The notes under the pieces were generated by a model. It had not been told where the DNA came from. It saw only the letters and a program-made list of their open reading frames with translations, and ran no database searches. Below are positions 57,701 through 64,000 of a stretch of DNA of 64,000 nucleotides, piece after piece (within the stretch, counting starts at the first letter, position 1; each line of letters starts with the position of its first letter). A program made the position numbers and the translations under genes. The stretch lies in NCBI GenBank assembly GCA_009746045.1, contig RPFO01000115.1, forward strand, positions 956,734-1,020,733, written 5' to 3'. The DNA comes from Mesostigma viride (lineage: Eukaryota > Streptophyta > Mesostigmatophyceae > Mesostigmatales > Mesostigmataceae).

Positions 57701-59048
57701 CCACGGGCGTGCGTGCCAGCTGGCGCGGCCGCCGGCTGGACGCGGACATCCCCCGCATCACGTTTGTGGGCATCAACGTGGCCGACATCCCTGAGGGCGA
57801 ACGAGGTGCGTGCGGGGGCGTTGAGGGCAGAGGCTGCCATGATACTCTTATGCTATTAATGTGCTGCACTGACGAGCATCGAATCTGACCCGCTCGGAGG
57901 GTTTGCAGTCATGGAGAGCTTATGATATGCTCACTGCGCCCATGGGTAGCCTGTGTTGAGGGAGGATTGATGAGCGACCGGATGGTGCTGTGCCGCTCTT
58001 GTTAGGTAGGCAGGCCCCTCGGACTATCTTTTCCCTTGGACCACCAAAGATATGCTACATTTGTAACTTCCCCCCCTAACCCATCTCCATCACCCTACCA
58101 CACGCATGCGGCAGCATGGCGACATCTGGCAAGACCCGCCCCCTGTCCCTATTTATATCTGGCCAAATCCATGGCTGTCCTGTATCTGTTCCATCCCATC
58201 TATTGTGTGCCACATCCGGTCCACCTTATCCGCGGCATGTGGTTTGACACCTGCCTACCTGGCTGCCTTGTTCGCCCCCACACCTTGCCACCATGGCAGT
58301 GAGCATGCGCTACTGGCCCACCGGCGGACCACTTTGGTTGTCCAGCGACCTCATCAACTCCACCTACGACATGGGCACCGACATCCTCGTGGCCTCCTTC
58401 AAGGGTTCCGAGATCGCGGACGGTGTTGTGCCCTTCCTGGAGCCGCCCCCGCCGCCGCCGCCCATGCCGCCGACCCCGCCCGCGCCCCCGCCACCACCCC
58501 CGATTGTGCCCTCTCCCCCTCGTGAAGTTGGCATAAAGACTGCAGGCAAGGTGCTGGGCGCGCTGGCGGTAATCGGCGGCCTTCTACTCGCCGCGCTCAT
58601 GATCTGCCTGTACATCCGCCGCAGGAGGCAGCGGCAGCGCGTGCTTGTGGAGGAGTGGATCGTCGAACCAGGCCTGGAACGAGGCGCACTCAACACGGGG
58701 GCACCCGAGCTACCCCCCGCAGTACTGCGGCTCATGCCCCTGGGCACGTCCCAGTACGGGTCCGAGTACGCAGGCTCCGAGTTTGGGGAGACGCCGTTCA
58801 CGACGACCACGTTCAACACAGGGGCGGCGGGCGCAATGGCGAGCGCTGCCACAAGCGCGCGGGCCATCTCGCCCGCGCCGGATGTGCTGGCGCCCGCGTC
58901 CCTGGACCAGATTGATTTCGATTTCCCGGCCGAGTTCGAGGTGGAGGGCGATAATTACCCAGCGTACGCGCTCCCGCCGCCAGTGGCCGGCACGCGGACC
59001 TCGCGTCTGCAAGTAGGCAGCACGTCTGGCGACGCAGGCAGCAGGTAG
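33761..59048 (+). CDS. Giant filamin-repeat/REJ single-pass membrane protein, nine exons, about 6,995 residues
   Basis: Exons: 33761-33863, 34053-37929, 38485-52095, 53303-54269, 54669-55849, 56430-56643, 57105-57267, 57684-57805, 58300-59048. Every junction has GT-AG ends and compatible phase, but the Pro-rich part of exon 2 needs one extra base near 36405 to stay in frame. ATG 33761 is chosen because it gives a textbook signal peptide (Arg start, Leu-rich core, TTAQ end; residues 1-34). Then: TIG/IPT, cadherin-like sandwiches, cohesin-like and TMEM132-like regions, dockerin-like loop, about 28 filamin-type repeats (about 2450-5680), REJ-like region, Pro-rich stalk, one helix (about 6829-6850) followed by RRRRQRQR, and a tail of about 145 residues. 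Many NxS/T sites. Likely a cell-surface adhesion or signalling protein; the ligand is unknown. Confidence 0.82.
34800..36312 (+). other. N-terminal TIG/IPT and cadherin-like sandwich domains of the giant protein
   Basis: Two or three TIG/IPT-like units (ASPSVGPVSGGVAVTV at the first; DLELFNLAPSGVTMGNG at the second), typical of extracellular receptors. Then come two cadherin-like beta-sandwich units: around 35627-35990 (LARLELSSGQLVPAF ... REYDLTVFVL) and 35998-36312 (LKKLFVTADNKTAFEL ... TTYTILILKEA). The pattern of a short first strand, a hydrophobic LYTV-like core and a closing TY-hydrophobic-I strand fits that family. Domain names are pattern recognition, not a profile search. Confidence 0.6.
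36406..36522 (+). repeat. Three tandem 39-bp units in the Pro-rich linker
   Basis: Each unit encodes PPSPPPSPPLPPY. Copies start at 36406, 36445 and 36484. The frame entering from the left (PPSPPLPPYPPP) is one base off from the frame of these copies, so a single-base loss in the C-rich run around 36398-36407 is implied, either real or a sequencing error. Confidence 0.9.
37230..41380 (+). other. Cohesin-like, TMEM132-like and dockerin-like region of the giant protein
   Basis: A first cohesin-like domain (about 37236-37600: YAGDTVVITVRA, WGFLISFNTSVLQFTEW). The following segment crosses the 555-bp intron and resembles the TMEM132 middle region (VWYPIRATVVVDDPLLNAI, then CTRQVYQSTRVRLLATW). 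BIG-type Ig-like stretches follow to about 40200. A second cohesin-like domain lies at about 40230-40640 (DVIMDIRINAF, LLSWQVSLSIDPTLVF). Then a dockerin-like calcium loop at about 40785-40840 (GDTTGDGLANAADVLQAQRF) with a weaker second repeat (RIVPGDITYLARFAA). A Pro-rich linker (about 41390-41520) closes the region. Confidence 0.6.
41860..51535 (+). other. Array of about 28 filamin-type repeats in the giant protein
   Basis: Repeats of roughly 105-125 residues. The recurring pattern is a start like DPSKS...G.GL, then VAG, a central ARDxFGN motif (for example IIARDAYGNPV, QPRDEFGNPS, LPRDAFGNPI), then DNGDGTYTV-type and GxYxVxV strands, and a closing SPF/SPxxV strand. These are hallmarks of filamin/ABP280 Ig-like repeats. 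I counted 28 by their starts; the edges of the first and of several divergent units are uncertain. All lie in one uninterrupted 13.6-kb exon. Confidence 0.75.
52096..53302 (+). other. Intron 3 of the giant gene with G-rich repeat
   Basis: 1,207-bp GT-AG intron. A run of GGGGC/GGGCA units at about 52341-52405 offers many G3-G4 blocks with short spacers, a strong G-quadruplex candidate in the coding-strand RNA. No ORF here is supported. Confidence 0.8.
54303..54331 (+). repeat. Poly-G run in intron 4 of the giant gene
   Basis: 29 consecutive G preceded by a short (GT)n. It lies 33 bp inside the 399-bp intron (54270-54668). Length may be unreliable in the assembly. Confidence 0.95.
57349..57556. 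repeat. Tandem duplication, 2 x 104 bp, in intron 7 of the giant gene
   Basis: Two head-to-tail copies starting AGCCCATGTTAG at 57349 and 57453, apparently identical, inside the intron 57268-57683. It looks like a recent local duplication. Confidence 0.95.
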
Positions 59049-61514
59049 GCAACACGTCCAGCCGAGGCACAGTGCGGAGCGACGAACGGGGAGAAGCGGT
59101 CCCCATGTAGATAACGCAGCCAGGGGCATCTAATTTCTATGTTTGCCCCTTGAGGCTGCCTGACATGGCTGTCGTAGCCACCATGGCTTGGTGAGGGCAT
59201 GGTCATCAGCCATTAGCGGACTTTGCAAAGTGGTCGGAGAGAGCTCACTCGCTGGGTGTTGCTTCAGAGACCTTGGCTGATTCTTGGCCCTGGTGCAACG
59301 ACCCTTTTTGGAGAAGTGTCCTGCTAGCAGAATCAGCGTGGGAGTTCTGCAGAAATCCTCAACCCATATTTATGCATAGATTAGGTTTTTGTTTGAAGTT
59401 TGAAGTTTTTCTAGTCGCAAAAATGGAAGACACAATGGCTTCCATGTCCACTTAAGTCCACGCTTTGCAACTTAGCTAGGTACGTACTGTAATCTTCTAC
59501 ATTCCACTTTTGAAGGCTGTACATGCATGGGCACAACTTGGCTGTCAGTGATCGTGATGCCTGCGCAAGCATTATTTTTTCCCTAAAAGTGCAGTGCACG
59601 TCTCTGTTGAAGAGGACTACGCCATGCTTAGGTGTCCCCTTATATCTTAATCTGCTTGATTTTAGATTGCCATGGGTCCATGGATTGAATTCAAGGATTG
59701 TATGCACAACTTTCTAGGATGCACACACTGATATATATTTTCCCGAAGCTACCACGCAATATTATGACGAGCAAACGCTCCTCTAGATACGCAACGCAGC
59801 CTGGCGGCTGTACTGAGCCCTGAAACAACGTCTGCAGCTTCGCCCTCTGGCCCGGAAGGCAGCGGTGCCACTAGTCAAGCACTAGTGGTCCATCGTCCCG
59901 GCTCCCCCCGGGCTCGATCGGCATCGCCTAAGCCCAACTGCAGTCGCCCTAGCTGAGGAATCGCCCCCTGCCGAGCCAAGCTGGGACGAGTAATTCAACT
60001 TTGACTCCAGCCAGCCCGGCCGGCTAATTGAACAATCTCAACCCCGACAGATTAATTCCTGAGCTATGTGTTTTTGGGATCGTACGCCTTGCTTCTTGAA
60101 CTGTGCAAGAACCTCCATGCCAACGGCACTGCGCGGCTCCGCGATCGCAACCCAGCCCACCTGGCAGGATGCTGGTGACCTTCCGCCACTCTACTATGCC
60201 GACCTGCTGCGGTCTGCGATCGCCTCGATGCATTGCATCGATGCCATAGCCACGAAACTCCAGGAGCTGGAAGCAAACAGCCAGGCATGGAACAACGGGA
60301 GGCCAGGCCGACCGTGCACGCCGCAAAAGGCGATCGGTGGTGCTGCGGCGTTTCCCCCACTGAGGAGCCAGGGGAGACGTCAACCTCTCTTGCTGACGAG
60401 CTGAAGAACAAGCCTCTTACCCTCATGGGCCTGGCAGGCGAATTAATTGTTGACGGGACAAGGCGGATCCCCCACCAGTCCTGCTCACCTTCCACTCCTT
60501 GGAGGATAAACGGCTGTTAATTCCTCTCTCGTCGCAAGAGCTGTTGCACGACTTCACCTGGACGCGCTAGACGACGACCTAACGTTCCGTCCCCCGCTCA
60601 GCAGCAGCAGCAGCAGCAACGCGACCTGTGGCCGGCCGGAATACGTACCTCCGCCACAAGCAGGATCCCCAGAAGCCCAAGGTCTACTGGAGGGGCGGTG
60701 ACCTTATGATCAACCACAAGACGTGTACCAGGGGTGGTAACCACCCAGAGCCTCCAAGATTCAGTGTTTTGATTTGCTTTGTTTGTTTTGTAAGGACATC
60801 TTTACTCCGATCCACAGCCCTGGGAGTTAGTTAATTAAAATTTCGTTGTTTATTTTAACATTTTTGGGCAGAAAAGTTTGAGCAATTCTTTATTTCATAA
60901 AACTACCCATGTGCATGGGCGGTGTTTCTTTGGGAAATTGATATATTAGAGTGTGCGTCTTTGAAAGATGAATCGATTGTGATAGTCAATTCGCGGCAAA
61001 ATTTTGCCGGTGCCCGACCCCAAAACGTATGAAAAGTTATGGGCATCGCCGTGAGCCATGGCAATCTCGTGGCTCCTTTAATGAGGCGACATGTCCAAAA
61101 TGTTGCCTAGCAACGTACGTGGGCCGTACGTCACGCGCCATCAGATAACATGTGTGTGCGCGCGTGCCACCGTGGATATTCCATGACATTCAGCTTCGCG
61201 TCAGCCTGTTTTCTTGTTGTATTACATCCACAGTTGTGCCTGCACCATGATGCGGAGAGAGCGCCCTGTGGCCTGCCCACTTAGGGGCAGTGTGAGAAGC
61301 TAGGGAGCCCTCACTCCTTCTCATCGTGTGTCTACAGGGGTTGAAGGTTCCTTTATGGTACCCACATGATACTTTACTTGATTGATGCCTTGGTTCAAAG
61401 CACGCAACATTACACCTAGCTGGCCCATCCATGAATCCGTCAGTGCCACTTGAATCCTGATCCAGCAAGCCTGTGGACAGGCACAACCTCTCACCTATGG
61501 TCAATGTCCCTGAA
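59049..61514. other. Convergent intergenic region between the giant gene and the transporter gene
   Basis: About 2.5 kb with no recognised gene. The frame at 60066-60404 (112 codons) resembles nothing I know and its start is arbitrary. A short (CAG)n lies near 60600-60618. Both 3' UTRs should lie at the edges. Confidence 0.65.
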
Positions 61515-63235
61515 TCAGCCGGCTTTGGTCTGTGTCTTTATTGACGGCCCCACCATGTTATAGCTGAACAGACCCGCCAGCAATATGGCCGTACCGATCA
61601 CAAAAGAGATAGACAGCCGAGCAGGGGCAGGCAGGTAAGGCAGCGGCAGCGTGAAGAGCAGCACGGCCAGGGGAACCGAGAGTGAGACCGAAAGCGACGC
61701 GTTCACCGCGGACGATATCTTTAGCAGGCGGAGTGCAAAGATATTGAACGCCAAGTTGACTGCCACATATAAAAAGGGCAGCATGGGCGCGCCCTCGCAT
61801 CCCTTGGTCGCGCCAAGGAAGCACGCGGAGCCCTCGCTTAGGAAGCGAGGCAGCTGCGCCATGGGTAGGCGGTTGAAGTGGCAGAGTACGGGCAGCAGCA
61901 GAAGCACAAATAGTGCCTGGAACGTGGAGCTGAATGCGTTTACTACGAAGAGGTCCAGGGACCCTACAGTGGCTGCGGCGCGCCGGAACACTCTTTCCTT
62001 GAGCACCGAGGCCAGCGCGGGGAAGGCCATGGACAGGGTGAACCCCAGGGGGTACCAGATGCTTGCGGCGGACGCCGCCAGCCGTCCCTGCGACGACGAC
62101 ACAACGGTGCACACGCCAACGACGACGACCGCGACGCTGAGGAACTGCCGCCTTGTGTACTGGCGGCCGAGGATAAGCGTGGACCAGAGCATCTGGAAGA
62201 AGAGGAAGCTCTGGGAGAGGACGGGAAGTAGCTGGCCCGGGACAAAGGCGGCGGCGACCACGTTGCCTAACAGGCCGAGCGCTTCCAGTAACCCCACGAG
62301 CGCAAACTCGCGCTTGGGGTACGCCAGCATTTTGTCGGTCACGACGCCCTGGGCGCGGCGCAGGGCCAGCACGGTCAGGTAAACGACCGCGTAGCCGACC
62401 GTGGTGAGCTGGGCGAGGAAGAAGGGGTAGTCACGCAGAGGGACGAGGGCCATCTTGAACAGGACCCTGCAGAGGGGAAGGGTGGGTGGGAAGGCAGAAA
62501 GGGGTGGGGGAGCAGGCGGACAAGGGCGGGAAGGGGGAGAGGAGGAGGGGAAGAAAATGGGGGAAAGGGGGGTAGACAGTGGGCAACAGGCAGCATTGAA
62601 CGCAGACAGGGCAAGACACTAAGATGATTGTTGCTCGTGGGTCTGGTAATTTTAATGGGTGTTGCGTTCATCACACGAGGAATGTGAAGCAGGGGATGCA
62701 AACTTCTGCTCTAAAAATATTTTTAAGGTCACCACAGTGAGCCTCTAGACAGCAGTACCCACATCGCCTGCAACGAGTGAAAATACCCAGAGAGATTTGG
62801 CTGCAAACGATATGATAGGGCGTCCTTCGCACTTCTGCCCATACCCACGCCGATGACAATGATTTCTCTATCAGACAGACCCTTGAGTAAACACTACGCA
62901 AGGGAAGAGAGAAGTGGGTCGCGTCAGAACTAGTCCGTCGCATTATGACCGTACCTGTTGGTTGCGGAGAAAGCTGTTACGGCAGCCATTGTAGACAGCA
63001 CCGCAGATGTGCTTGCGACTGGAACAGGCGCAGGAGACTTGGCCTGATTCTCGGCAGAAACTCGGAGTGGACGAAAAACAACCTGCTGGTATCGATGTGG
63101 TAAAGATGGGCGAAGCTGCAGGCTTTGCCGCTGGCTGGGAGAAAAAGGTGCGCTTTTCACCGGCGACAAAACACGAGACTTTGATACGAGCGCGGCATAT
63201 GCCCCGCCTATGGAGGCATGGCAGACAGAAGTCAT
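61515..63235 (-). CDS. CRT-like (chloroquine-resistance-transporter-like) plastid transporter, two exons
   Basis: Exons 63235-62955 and 62466-61515 join at phase 2 (ATNR with the R codon split, then VLFKMALVPL) through a 488-bp GT-AG intron to 410 residues. Exon 1 encodes a Ser/Arg/Gln-rich transit-like region of about 75 residues. Exon 2 is very hydrophobic, with about nine or ten likely membrane helices. Family-typical stretches are ALVPLRDYPFFLAQLTTVGY, VPGQLLPVLSQ and NLAFNIFALRLLK. The family (drug/metabolite superfamily; plant CLT proteins) exports thiols such as gamma-glutamylcysteine and glutathione across the plastid envelope; the substrate here is inferred. The first ATG in exon 2 (62453) is internal and not the start. 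Confidence 0.9.
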
Positions 63236-64000
63236 AATGCCAACAGGAAAGAAAACTCCGCGACTCTTAATGCATCAAGACTACGGAGAAAATTCGATTG
63301 TGCAGCCACGGGCATCCGTGCGCAGTGTTTTAGCAGATATCCCAGAATTATTGAACTACATCAGCACAAACAGAACGTGGCTAGCATGGACGTACGTGCA
63401 CTCAGGCCTTTGCGTATTGCGCACCCGGCCTTGTCGTCAGGACGACAATTATTCCAGATTGCGCAGTGCCTACGTGTTCCCAACGTCGATGTTCAAAAAA
63501 TGTTAATGCTACAATTGTCGCAACGATGAGCCATTCGCAGGTGGCGGTTGGCTCCAACTATACGAAGTTCAGTATACATATTCTATATACATATTAAAAA
63601 TATAAAATTTATTCTATATACATAGAGCCATGTTGGCTCAGGCTTGAGGCTACGCCACGTGTCGCTACATCGACGCCGTCCGTACTGTCCACCATTGTTT
63701 ACAAAACCCGACAACGAACTGCCTCGAGTACACGCGATGCGCGGTGTGCCAAAACTCTTTCATAAATGCATGCCCTTCGATGTGGCTACAGCTACCTGAA
63801 AGCGACAGCGAAATTTGACGATATTTCCCAAGGACATGTCCAATACTGCACTCCATGCTCGGGCAGTGCAGCACGCAGGCCAGTTTCCAGAGCTTACACA
63901 TCAGTTAAATGCTATGTGCCCTGGCACATGGGCAGCTCTCAAAGGCGCTGAAGCGATGATGGCCAATTAAAGTCTAGGGGAGAGCGTTGTCTATCTGGTT
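63236..64000. other. Right-edge region upstream of the transporter gene, no gene recognised
   Basis: It should contain the transporter promoter. Overlapping frames of up to 103 codons at 63210-63529 have no recognisable content. An A/T-rich stretch with repeated TATATACATA lies at 63571-63625. Confidence 0.6.

Noticed and set aside
60066-60404. 112-codon ORF in the convergent intergenic region
   Set aside because: No recognisable domain, overlapping frames of similar length on both strands, and no splice or repeat context.

Overview
This is a nuclear segment of a eukaryotic green-lineage organism, most likely a green alga. Three things point there: two split genes encoding plastid-type proteins (homoserine kinase and a CRT-like plastid transporter, both with transit-peptide-like N-termini), Pro-rich PPSPPP linkers of the kind common in algal extracellular proteins, and GC-rich exons with GT-AG introns. 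The species cannot be named from the sequence.

The left 28 kb is a nest of four related Copia-type LTR retrotransposons. B' lies on the minus strand, with its 5' LTR at 27153-27853 and its 3' end off the left edge. A (325-8800, minus) sits inside B' near the end of its pol. B (14558-27006, plus), a sister copy of B', sits inside ORF1 of B'. C (15402-19782, plus) sits inside B, at the same 5-bp target that B used in B'. Each complete insertion has a 5-bp target duplication: ATAGA for A, CCAGC for B, GCTGG for C. The elements share features that differ from textbook Copia: LTRs ending AGTT...AACT instead of TG...CA; order gag-INT-PR-RT-RNaseH with the protease between integrase and RT; HxDD in place of YxDD in RT; a 29-residue D-to-E spacing in integrase; and a primer-binding position complementary to the element's own 3' UTR. 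B and B' also carry an extra ORF before gag and an in-frame UGA between gag and pol. A (ATAT)-free trinucleotide (ACC)n tract of about 318 bp abuts the nest.

From 28 kb the window is host DNA. A three-exon homoserine kinase gene (30433-32575, minus) is divergent from a nine-exon gene (33761-59048, plus) for a protein of about 6,995 residues: signal peptide, TIG/IPT and cadherin-like sandwiches, cohesin-like and TMEM132-like regions, a dockerin-like calcium loop, about 28 filamin-type repeats, a REJ-like region, one transmembrane helix and a short cytoplasmic tail. It looks like a giant surface adhesion or receptor protein. A two-exon CRT-like transporter gene (61515-63235, minus) is convergent with it. 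The homoserine kinase and the transporter are predicted plastid proteins; nothing in the sequence links them functionally to the giant protein.
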